Source of the DNA: Candidatus Aerophobota bacterium
GTDB lineage: Bacteria; Aerophobota; Aerophobia; Aerophobales; B3-G15
NCBI GenBank assembly: GCA_021163905.1
Contig: JAGGTG010000131.1
Span: forward strand, 1-21,569
Length of the DNA stretch: 21,569 bases
Direction: 5' to 3'
The notes beneath the pieces were generated by a model that was not told where the DNA came from, made no database searches, and worked only from the letters and a program-made list of their open reading frames with translations. The position numbers were made by a program, and so were the translations under genes. Shown here in pieces: positions 14,406 through 21,569 of this stretch (the first letter of the stretch is position 1; every line of letters starts with the position of its first letter).

Positions 14406-17225
14406 GTGAAAATTATAGTTTTGTTAGTTTCTTTCCTTTTCTTTCTCACTCCAGATGTTTTCTCCCAGTTTAATCATCCCCAGTTGAGATGGAGAGTAAT
14501 TGAAACGTCCCATTTTTTAATCTATTACCATCAAAATGAAAAAAGTTGTGCCTATCAAGCAGCTAAAGTAGCTGAGGATATTTATCCCCGACTTACAGCG
14601 GATATAGGTTACTCTCCTTCTTCTAAAATTCCTATAGTAATCGAGAACTATAATGATACAACAGGTGGCTATACCTCAATTATGGAGCCAAAGATAGTTA
14701 TTCAGGCCCAATCTGATACATCTCAAACAGCCGGTAGTCTTCCCTGGTTGAGGGAGGTAATAGGACATGAGTTAACTCACTATATAAGTTTTGCTGCCAT
14801 AGATGAATCTGTTGTAGCATTGAGAAAAGTGATAGCCAACTTAGCATTACCCATGTGGTTTATTGAAGGACTGGCTGAATATGAGGGTGAGAAATGGCAC
14901 TCGCTTAAAAGGATGATTGTAGGAGATGAGGTAAGGGAGGGAAAAATATTATCCGAGGGAGATCTTGGAGCCTTTTATTTTTTTGATGGATGGGGAAGGA
15001 TGAGTGGTTATTACCAGTCAGATAGTTTTGTGCGGTATATTTTTGATACCTATGGTAAGGATAAAATTCCAAGGATATTCAGGGAACTTAGAAATCAACC
15101 TCTTATAAAATTAGTAGGGGTTATAAGTATATCAGGCGGAGGGGGACTTTATCCTGTGCCCCACTTTCTTAATTTTGACCAGGCACTGAGGAAAGCTATT
15201 GGGAAAGATACAGCGGAGCTTTATGAAGAATGGAGAAATTGGATAAGGAAAAAATATGAAAAAAAGGAAAATGGTATTTTATCCAAAGAAAATCCCCTTT
15301 TTCACTGGGGAACAAGGAATCAACATCCTGTTTTCTCTCCCGAAAAGGATAAAATAGCCTTTGTTTCCGATAAGGGATATGATTATGCTATTTTTGATCT
15401 TTATCTTATGGACCTTAACAGTAAAAAGGTAAAAAAACTTGTGAGCGGGATTAACCCCTCTTTTTCCTTTTCTCCAGATGGAAGGTATATAGTTTATTCA
15501 AAAGTTGAATTTTACCCCCCAGAAAGAGCTTTTTTATCAGATCTTTATAAGATCAATGTAAATACCGGAAAGATTAAAAGATTAACTTACGGAAAAAGAG
15601 CCTTTCAGCCTTTCTTTTCTCCGAGAGGGGACAGGATAGTTTTTGTTAGAAAAGAGGGAGGAAATTCCAATTTATATATTCTTTTCCCCACTACAGGTAA
15701 GCTTATTCAGTTAACCAACGACAGGGATGGACTTACTCAAAATTTTACACCAAGCTTTTCTCCCGATGGCAAAAAGATAGTTTTTGTTAGATTTGAAAAA
15801 GGTAAGAGGGATATTTTTATCTTGAATTTGAAAGATAAAAAAATGTACCCTTTAACAAGAGATAGTGCGGATGATAGATGTCCTAATTTCTCCCCCGACG
15901 GCAAAAAGATAATATTTGTATCTGATAGAGAAAAAGGGGTCTTTAATCTGTGGTCAATAGGATTAAAGGATAGGGAGCTTGTAAGGTATACCAGTGTAGC
16001 AGGAGGAATTTTTGATCCTAATTTCTCCCCCGATGGCAAAAAGATAGCCATTTCTGGTTATAAAAATGGGGTTTTTTCAATTTATATTTTTAAGTTTAAA
16101 AAGTTAAAGATAATGCAGAAAATTTCTTTAAGAAAAGTGGAGATAACAAAGAAAAAAGAGACCTCTGATAAAAAGAGCAGGTTAATATCCCGCTTTATCC
16201 CTCCGGAAAAATCTGTTGAGATGAAGGAATATCCCTATAAACCAGAGATAAAGCTGCACTATATACTTCCCTGGTTTTCAATTGACGAGGAAGGTTCCTT
16301 TTTTTCGGTAGATTTTTATGCATCTGATACCCTGGAGAAGCATCAGCTGGCAGGTTCAGTTTATTTATCTGATAATACCCAATATGAGATTTTGTATGTA
16401 AACAGAAGTTTTACACCCACTTTATGGACAGACCTATACAGCTTTAAGGGATATTCGTATTTTAAGGGTGAGTATTTCCCTGTTGAGGTTTCAGGAGGAG
16501 TTGGTGGAATGTTTTATCCTCTGAATGATAGGCTATCATTTCAACTTGGGTATTCCTCTGAATATCTGAGTACATGCCTATTTACCCCCTCCCTTGAGCT
16601 TGTGCCGTGGAAAGGTAATATCAGAGAAGTGGAACTTGGAATGACCTACTTTAATTTAATGCCCGTTAGAGAGCCCGAGCTTCTTCCCTGGGGAAAGGTA
16701 ATGGATTTAAGGTTAAAGTGGTCAGATCATAGTTTAGGGAGTGAATTGGATTATCTAATGGGGAAAATTGATCTTCGAGATTACTGGAGAATTTCAAAAA
16801 ATAAAACCCTTGCCTTTAGGTTAATGGGGGAAAGTGTTAAAAATAAACAGGTATCCCCTCGGATTGTCTTTTCTCTTGGAGGGTGGAATGATTTGAGAGG
16901 ATATCCAGAAGACTTTCTTACGGGAGAGAATATCGCCCTATCTTCGATTGAGTATAGATTCAACTGGCTACGAAGAATGGGGGGTTCCTCCTCTTTTTAT
17001 TTTGACAGCTTAGGAGGAGCCATTTTTTACGATATGGGTACCTCCTGGAAGCAGGAAGAGAAGTTGGATAAAAGTAATATACTTAGAGATATAGGGACAG
17101 AACTTCGTTTGAGAATGTTACCATTTGGCAAGTATTCCCTGGTAATGCGTGTAGGGGTTGTCTGGCCACTTGATTATAACAAAAGAAGGGGAAAAATCTT
17201 TTTATTATTTGGAGGAATATTTTAA
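14406..17225 (+). CDS. Exported metalloprotease-TolB propeller-outer membrane barrel protein
   Basis: This 939-residue protein begins at GTG with a signal peptide (1-20, cleavage likely after VFS). A peptidase MA-like domain follows: HELTH at 121-125 supplies two zinc histidines and E122, and WFIEGLAEYE (151-160) supplies the third ligand, probably E154. Residues about 300-580 hold at least six TolB/WD40-like blades with FSPDGKKI motifs, for example at F451, F495 and F540. The final 300 residues resemble the beta-barrel of BamA/Omp85 surface antigens and end in Phe, the usual outer-membrane recognition residue. No POTRA domains are seen. The barrel implies an outer membrane, with the protease and propeller probably periplasmic. 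Function is unknown; protein quality control or peptide export is possible. The gene follows the AmaP-like gene by 41 bases. Confidence 0.85.
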   Translation: MKIIVLLVSFLFFLTPDVFSQFNHPQLRWRVIETSHFLIYYHQNEKSCAYQAAKVAEDIYPRLTADIGYSPSSKIPIVIENYNDTTGGYTSIMEPKIVIQAQSDTSQTAGSLPWLREVIGHELTHYISFAAIDESVVALRKVIANLALPMWFIEGLAEYEGEKWHSLKRMIVGDEVREGKILSEGDLGAFYFFDGWGRMSGYYQSDSFVRYIFDTYGKDKIPRIFRELRNQPLIKLVGVISISGGGGLYPVPHFLNFDQALRKAIGKDTAELYEEWRNWIRKKYEKKENGILSKENPLFHWGTRNQHPVFSPEKDKIAFVSDKGYDYAIFDLYLMDLNSKKVKKLVSGINPSFSFSPDGRYIVYSKVEFYPPERAFLSDLYKINVNTGKIKRLTYGKRAFQPFFSPRGDRIVFVRKEGGNSNLYILFPTTGKLIQLTNDRDGLTQNFTPSFSPDGKKIVFVRFEKGKRDIFILNLKDKKMYPLTRDSADDRCPNFSPDGKKIIFVSDREKGVFNLWSIGLKDRELVRYTSVAGGIFDPNFSPDGKKIAISGYKNGVFSIYIFKFKKLKIMQKISLRKVEITKKKETSDKKSRLISRFIPPEKSVEMKEYPYKPEIKLHYILPWFSIDEEGSFFSVDFYASDTLEKHQLAGSVYLSDNTQYEILYVNRSFTPTLWTDLYSFKGYSYFKGEYFPVEVSGGVGGMFYPLNDRLSFQLGYSSEYLSTCLFTPSLELVPWKGNIREVELGMTYFNLMPVREPELLPWGKVMDLRLKWSDHSLGSELDYLMGKIDLRDYWRISKNKTLAFRLMGESVKNKQVSPRIVFSLGGWNDLRGYPEDFLTGENIALSSIEYRFNWLRRMGGSSSFYFDSLGGAIFYDMGTSWKQEEKLDKSNILRDIGTELRLRMLPFGKYSLVMRVGVVWPLDYNKRRGKIFLLFGGIF

Positions 17226-17229
17226 CCCT

Positions 17230-20200
17230 TTACCTTTCCCCTAACCAACACTTTCCATCCCCAATTAATTCTTCTATTTGTCTTATGAGCTGTTCAGAAA
17301 AATCTACTTTCAAGGATTTTGATTTAACAACGATACTTTCTCCATTTGATCCTTTAAAGTGAAGATAAACAGAATTTCCTCCCTTCCCCTTTTCAAGAAT
17401 ACCCTTTATTTTTTCCAGTTTGTCTTTTCTCCAGTTTTCAGGATCAAGCTGGATATGGAAACTGCCGGGCATACTTTTTATCTTGGAGAAACTGTAGATA
17501 TTTTGAGCTACCAGTTTTGGGGGATCAGTTGTTTTGTCCACCTTTCCCTCGATACCTATTAATGCTCCTTCTTTTATAGAGGATAGGCACCTTTCATATA
17601 CCTTGGAAAACACAACCACTTCAATATCTGAGTTTAAATCCTCAACAGTGATAAAAGCCATTGGTTTTCCTTTTCTATCTTTTTTTAAAGTTACTGCATT
17701 TATTACTCCTGCCACTCTCACCGATTTCCCATTTTCTATTTTTTTCAAATTTTCAACAGAATGAGTGGAATAACAGGATACTCTTTTTCTATATCCATCA
17801 AGGGGATGACCTGATAAATAAATTCCCAGAAGCTCCTTTTCCCAATTTAATCTTGTACTTCTGGGGGCCTCTTCTATGGAGGGAAGTTGATCTTTCTCCT
17901 CTTTTTTTTGAGAGCTAACAAAAAGTGAAAGTTGTCCCTTACTTTTTTCTTTATTAATTCTGGTAGCTTTTTCTACAGCCTCATCGATAACTGCAAGGTT
18001 TTGGGCTCTGTGACCGGGAAGAGAATCAAAAGCTCCGGACTTTATAAGGCTTTCCAGGACTTTTTTGTTGACCACTCTAAGATCAATTCTCTTACAAAAA
18101 TCAAAAATAGACCTGAATTTACCTTCTTTCTTTCTTTCAGTAATAATGGCAGATATAGCAGCCTCCCCTACATTTTTTATAGCAGTTAAACCAAATCTTA
18201 TTTTATCCTTTTCCACTGTGAAATTAGCCTCGGATTTGTTAATGTCAGGAGGCAAGACTTTAATTCCCATTTTATGGCATTCATTTATGTAAAAAGTTAG
18301 CTTGTCTGTATTATCTTTTTCTGAGGTCAGAAGGGCTGCCATAAATTCCAGTGGATAATTTGCTTTTAAAAAAGCTGTTTGATAGGATATTAAGGCATAC
18401 CCGGTAGAATGGGATTTATTAAAACCGTATCCTGAAAAATGAGCCATAAGCTCAAATAGCTTTTCTGCAATTTGTATATCAATACCTTTTTTTGTTGCTC
18501 CTTCAACGAATTTTTCCCTTTGCTCATCCATAAGTTTAGATATTTTCTTACCCATAGCCCTTCTTAAAATATCCGCTTCTCCCAGGCTAAATCCAGCAAG
18601 CTCATTTGCGATTTTCATCACCTGTTCCTGATAGAGAATTACCCCATAGGTTTCCTCTAAAATAGGTTTTAGCTTGGGATGGAGATACTCAACTTTGCTT
18701 TGGCCGTTTTTTCTACGAATAAAATCATCCACCATTCCACTTTGCAGGGGACCTGGTCTGTATAGAGCAAGAACAGCAATAATATCCTCAAATTTTGTAG
18801 GTTTCAATCTTTTTAAAAGATCCTGCATTCCTCTACTTTCTAGCTGGAAAACACCCAAGGTATCACCTCTTGAGAGAAGCTGATAAGTTGCTTTATCGTT
18901 TAAAGGTATATCCTCAAGGTTAATTTCCTTACCCTTATGTTCTTTAACAAGATCCAGGGTTTCTTTAATAACGTTAAGAGTCTTAAGCCCCAAAAAGTCC
19001 ATTTTAAGTAGGCCTATAGCCTCAAGAGAGTACATTTCATACTGGGTTGTGATTTCATCTTTGTTGGTTTTGTAAAGAGGTGTGTAATGGGTGAGTTTAT
19101 CTGGAGTTATCACAACTCCAGCTGCATGAGTTGAGGCATGTCTTGTTAATCCTTCAATTCTCTGGGCAATTTCAAATAAATTTTTAACCTTCTCATCGGT
19201 GGCTATAAGCTCTTTTATCTCATTGCTTTGCTCTATAGCTATTTTTAGCTGTTTATTTGGTGGAATTAATTTAGCAATTTTGTCCACAGCTGCATAAGGC
19301 ATACCAAGAACTCTACCAACATCACGTACAGCTGCACGGGCAGCCATTGTTCCAAAGGTAATAATTTGGGCAACGTTCTCCTTTCCATATTTTTCCCTTA
19401 CATACTCAATCACTTCTTGCCTGCGGTTATCCTGAATATCTATATCTATGTCCGGCAGGGTTTTCCTTTCCGGATTTAAAAATCTTTCAAATATTAATCC
19501 ATATTTTAGAGGGTCAATTTGTGTTATACCTAAAAGATAGGCGACAAGACTTCCCGTTGCCGATCCTCTCCCCGGGCCAACCAGTATTCCTTTTTCTCTT
19601 GCGTAACGGATAAAATCCCATACTATCAAAAAATATCCAGCATAACCCATCTTCAGGATAATATCTAACTCATAATTCAACCTTTCTCTGACTTCCTGTG
19701 GCACATGGGAAGGATAACGTAGTGTTAGTCCCTTTTCACATAGATGTTTTAGGTAATCTGTCAGATTCCACCCCTCTGGAGGGTGGTAAAGGGGAAGGTG
19801 TATTTTTTCTTTCTCCATAATTAAGTTACATTTTTTCGCAATTTCCAGAGAGTTGCTGATAGCCTCTTCAAATTGGCTAAAGTTATTTGCCATTTCCTCT
19901 GGACTTCGAAAATAAAATTCAGAGGAGGAAAATTTTAAACGCTGGCTATCCTCCAGTGTTTTTCCTGTTTGGATGCATAAAAGCACCTCCTGTGCTTTTG
20001 CATCTTCCCGGTTAAGATAATGAACATCATTAGTAGCTACAAGTGGTATGGAAAGTTCCTCGCCGAGTCTTTTTAACAGAGGATTAATTAAATTTTGTTC
20101 TTCAAGACCGGTGGATTGAACTTCAAGATAAAAATCATCCCCATAAACTTCTTTGAACCATCCTGCTATCTCCCTTGCCTTATCTATTTCACCCTTTATA

Positions 20201-20643
20201 AGAAGGGAAGGTATCTCCCCCTTTAAACATCCCGAGAGAGCTATAATACCGTCCTTGAATTTTAACAACAATTCTTTATCAACTCTTGGATGGTAATAAA
20301 AACCCTCTGTGAATCCTCTGCTAACAAGTTCCATCAGGTTCTGGTATCCCTCTTTATTCTTACACAAAAGAGTTAAATGGTAGGCAACATCTTCTCCTCT
20401 TGCTTTTCTCTTTTTAAAGCGAGAATCAGGAGCAACGTAAACCTCACAGCCAATTATTGGCTTTATCCCTCTTCGTGAAGCCTTCTGGTAAAATTCTATT
20501 GCTCCGAATAGGTTACCATGATCAGTAAGGGCAAGAGCTGGCATATTCATTCGGTAAGCCTGGTCAACTAACCTGGAAATACTGCAGGCTCCATCTAAAA
20601 GGCTGTAATCACTATGGGTATGAAGATGAACAAAATCAGGCAT
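17230..20643 (-). CDS. dnaE: DNA polymerase III alpha subunit
   Basis: This 1137-residue replicative polymerase has an N-terminal PHP domain (HLHTHSDYSLLDGA, H8 and H10; ALTDHGN). The catalytic aspartates are D398 and D400 in PDIDIDIQD and D549 in KMDFLGL. A helix-hairpin-helix region follows, then the clamp-binding motif QLSLF (904-908), an OB fold (VRVAGVINAVTL onward) and a C-terminal tail. The order and length match DnaE rather than PolC, which carries an internal exonuclease. The residue after the second catalytic Asp pair is Ile where Phe is usual. AGAGG lies 8 bases before the ATG. The gene is monocistronic in view; its stop is 4 bases from the stop of the convergent barrel-protein gene, with no terminator seen. 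Confidence 0.97.
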   Translation of the reverse strand: MPDFVHLHTHSDYSLLDGACSISRLVDQAYRMNMPALALTDHGNLFGAIEFYQKASRRGIKPIIGCEVYVAPDSRFKKRKARGEDVAYHLTLLCKNKEGYQNLMELVSRGFTEGFYYHPRVDKELLLKFKDGIIALSGCLKGEIPSLLIKGEIDKAREIAGWFKEVYGDDFYLEVQSTGLEEQNLINPLLKRLGEELSIPLVATNDVHYLNREDAKAQEVLLCIQTGKTLEDSQRLKFSSSEFYFRSPEEMANNFSQFEEAISNSLEIAKKCNLIMEKEKIHLPLYHPPEGWNLTDYLKHLCEKGLTLRYPSHVPQEVRERLNYELDIILKMGYAGYFLIVWDFIRYAREKGILVGPGRGSATGSLVAYLLGITQIDPLKYGLIFERFLNPERKTLPDIDIDIQDNRRQEVIEYVREKYGKENVAQIITFGTMAARAAVRDVGRVLGMPYAAVDKIAKLIPPNKQLKIAIEQSNEIKELIATDEKVKNLFEIAQRIEGLTRHASTHAAGVVITPDKLTHYTPLYKTNKDEITTQYEMYSLEAIGLLKMDFLGLKTLNVIKETLDLVKEHKGKEINLEDIPLNDKATYQLLSRGDTLGVFQLESRGMQDLLKRLKPTKFEDIIAVLALYRPGPLQSGMVDDFIRRKNGQSKVEYLHPKLKPILEETYGVILYQEQVMKIANELAGFSLGEADILRRAMGKKISKLMDEQREKFVEGATKKGIDIQIAEKLFELMAHFSGYGFNKSHSTGYALISYQTAFLKANYPLEFMAALLTSEKDNTDKLTFYINECHKMGIKVLPPDINKSEANFTVEKDKIRFGLTAIKNVGEAAISAIITERKKEGKFRSIFDFCKRIDLRVVNKKVLESLIKSGAFDSLPGHRAQNLAVIDEAVEKATRINKEKSKGQLSLFVSSQKKEEKDQLPSIEEAPRSTRLNWEKELLGIYLSGHPLDGYRKRVSCYSTHSVENLKKIENGKSVRVAGVINAVTLKKDRKGKPMAFITVEDLNSDIEVVVFSKVYERCLSSIKEGALIGIEGKVDKTTDPPKLVAQNIYSFSKIKSMPGSFHIQLDPENWRKDKLEKIKGILEKGKGGNSVYLHFKGSNGESIVVKSKSLKVDFSEQLIRQIEELIGDGKCWLGER

Positions 20644-20680
20644 TTCAGCATCCTCTTGCTATTTTGGAAGGTCTTAGATA

Positions 20681-20708
20681 ATAGTATCTGATAAATTCCA
20701 CCTGTCAA
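20681..20708 (-). promoter_or_regulatory. Promoter for dnaE
   Basis: On the minus strand TTGACA (20708-20703), 16 bases, then TACTAT (20686-20681, four of six) predict a start near 20674, about 30 bases before the dnaE ATG. An imperfect short palindrome (AGATACTATTATCT) covers the -10 box. Confidence 0.55.
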
Positions 20709-20732
20709 TAGATGTTAAAAATATTAGAATAA

Positions 20733-20760
20733 TTGACAATCAGGGTAAATGGTTTAGTAT
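20733..20760 (+). promoter_or_regulatory. Promoter for the XRE regulator gene
   Basis: TTGACA (20733-20738), a 16-base spacer and TAGTAT (20755-20760, four of six) place the start near 20767, with a leader of about 12 nt bearing GAGGT. It is back-to-back with the dnaE promoter: the two -35 boxes form a 7-bp inverted repeat (TGTCAAT / ATTGACA) 22 bases apart. Confidence 0.55.
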
Positions 20761-20778
20761 ATACGAAGCGAGGTAAGA

Positions 20779-21315
20779 ATGGGTGTTGGAGATAAACTAA
20801 GAGCTTTAAGAAAAAAACTCGGTTTAACTCAAAAGGAGTTTGCCTCCCGTATTCCTGGTAAGGTAGATTACACTTATATAGGAAAATTGGAAAGGGGAGA
20901 GCAGTATCCTTCTCTTAAAATGCTGGAGAAAATAGGCAGGTCCTTTTCCGTCCCATTAAGTTATTTTTTTGAGGATGACAGCATAACAGGAACGCTTGAT
21001 TTTTTCCCCGAAGAGATAAAAGATCTTTTGAAAGATGAAAAAAGACAGGAGCTTTTAAAGTCAACTGAGTTACTTGATGATAAAGATCTTTATCTGGTTA
21101 AACGTATAGTAGATGTTCTTGTACAAAGTAAGATGCAACCCACCCTGCAGGTTTTAGAAAAAGGTGGAAAATACAGAATAGAGGAAAAGGAAAGTCTGAT
21201 CTCCAGGATCCGTCAGGCTCTTAGTTCTCCTGCTACCGTACTTTCTCTAAAGGAACCCTGGGTAAGAAAAGTTTTTCGACTTGCCCTTGCCACTCTGGAG
21301 GAAGAAGAAAAATGA
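20779..21315 (+). CDS. XRE-family helix-turn-helix regulator
   Basis: This 178-residue protein has an N-terminal Cro/CI-type HTH (about 5-62). KLRALRKKLGLTQKEFASRI contains the first helices, and YIGKLERGEQYPSLKMLEKI is the classic recognition and following helix, after which SVPLSYFFED closes the domain. The rest (about 70-178) is charged and helical with no recognised effector domain: no peptidase, cupin or cysteine-rich metal site is evident. GAGGT before the ATG supports the start. The gene is divergent from dnaE and shares its promoter region, so autoregulation and an effect on dnaE are possible. The structured element at 21408-21568 lies 92 bases downstream. Targets are unknown. Confidence 0.88.
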   Translation: MGVGDKLRALRKKLGLTQKEFASRIPGKVDYTYIGKLERGEQYPSLKMLEKIGRSFSVPLSYFFEDDSITGTLDFFPEEIKDLLKDEKRQELLKSTELLDDKDLYLVKRIVDVLVQSKMQPTLQVLEKGGKYRIEEKESLISRIRQALSSPATVLSLKEPWVRKVFRLALATLEEEEK

Positions 21316-21407
21316 TCTCCCCCTCCCCGTAACAAGCCAATTAACCAGTAAGTCAATTTGAAAAACCTGACATTGGGACACTTTTTTTCACAAATATTCC
21401 TCTAAAA

Positions 21408-21568
21408 GGCTCTCTGGGTATCCCTAAGGAAGCCTCTTTTTGGCGAGCAGATAAGTTAGCTCTTCACTAAAGTATAGCACAGCCAAACCTCGGAGGCCGA
21501 GCTGCAGAGAAGTTAGAGGTGATACTAAACTATAGCGAGGCCGTCTTCCGTGGGATACCCAGAGAGCC
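21408..21568. ncRNA. 161-nt imperfect hairpin element of unknown class
   Basis: The ends ggctctctgggtatccc (21408-21424) and gggatacccagagagcc (21552-21568) form a perfect 17-bp inverted repeat. Pairing continues inward with GGAAG/CTTCC (21428-21432 and 21545-21549) and CCTC/GAGG (21433-21436 and 21537-21540), then a large bubble, then an apical hairpin CTCGG-AGG-CCGAG (21489-21501) extended by CAG/CTG. No long reading frame spans it. A weak upstream promoter can be drawn (TTGGGA at 21373-21378, TATTCC at 21395-21400) that would start transcription at about the first stem base. A 6S-like RNA, a retron msr-msd region or a small transposon-like (MITE) element all fit the outline. The hairpin is certain; its being transcribed and its class are inference. 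Confidence 0.45.
21447..21536 (+). repeat. Pair of direct repeats inside the hairpin element
   Basis: Copy 1 (21447-21478, 32 nt) and copy 2 (21504-21536, 33 nt) share gcaga-n-aagttag, then a variable 6 or 7 bases, then actaaa-n-tatagc: 24 of 26 aligned bases outside the variable stretch. The copies flank the apical hairpin, one on each strand of the bubble. Because they are direct rather than inverted, they cannot pair with each other as the outer arms do. Confidence 0.75.
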
Positions 21569-21569
21569 C

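Noticed and set aside
15737..16051. Antisense frame opposite the TolB repeats containing repeated FLPSGEKLG
   Set aside because: The repeats are the reverse-strand shadow of the FSPDGKK blades of the real gene.
21408..21568. tmRNA, RNase P RNA or SRP RNA
   Set aside because: None of the conserved signatures I know for these RNAs is present, and 161 nt is too short for tmRNA or RNase P RNA.

Overview
The window is about 21.6 kb of AT-rich, gene-dense bacterial DNA with 18 confident protein genes. Operons are tightly packed, with several 4-bp ATGA overlaps, AGGAGG-type ribosome binding sites and recognisable TTGACA/TATAAT promoters. The block Xaa-Pro peptidase / efp / accB / accC / Asp23 / AmaP-like matches the gene order known from Firmicutes. 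The next gene encodes an exported protein with a C-terminal Omp85-type beta-barrel, so the cell probably has an outer membrane. Proteins rich in Lys, Glu and Ile, together with this mixed gene set, suggest a deep-branching diderm anaerobe, possibly thermophilic, of the Atribacterota/Aerophobota kind. That placement is a guess; no rRNA or tRNA gene is visible.

Layout. 1-2311 (+): a SAM methyltransferase behind a near-consensus promoter, a small winged-helix-like protein with its own promoter, and a GAF-GGDEF diguanylate cyclase. 2324-7510 (-): an operon read right to left from a strong promoter at 7577-7550, encoding an M20 peptidase, a nicotinamidase-like hydrolase, dUTPase, the FtsK/SpoIIIE translocase, PgsA and PgpA. 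It combines nucleotide hygiene, chromosome segregation and two successive steps of phosphatidylglycerol synthesis. 7511-7694: a divergent control region with a perfect 9-bp palindrome and a possible seven-codon leader peptide. 7695-8818 (+): a solitary cas6 and a YbjQ-family gene, with no CRISPR array or other cas gene. 8921-17225 (+): manC, Xaa-Pro peptidase, efp, accB, accC, Asp23, an AmaP-like protein, and a 939-residue protein with metalloprotease, TolB propeller and outer-membrane barrel. 17230-20643 (-): dnaE, convergent with the preceding gene and separated from it by 4 bases. 20644-20778: back-to-back promoters for dnaE and an XRE regulator. 20779-21315 (+): the XRE regulator. 21408-21568: an unexplained 161-nt element bounded by a perfect 17-bp inverted repeat and containing a 32/33-nt direct repeat. 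The window ends one base after it.

Most of the window is housekeeping: lipid synthesis (accB, accC, pgsA, pgpA), replication (dnaE, dut, ftsK) and translation (efp). The items most worth a second look are the terminal structured element, the orphan cas6 with its leader, the Arg-tipped EF-P, and the protease-propeller-barrel fusion. No stretch longer than 300 bases lacks a feature.
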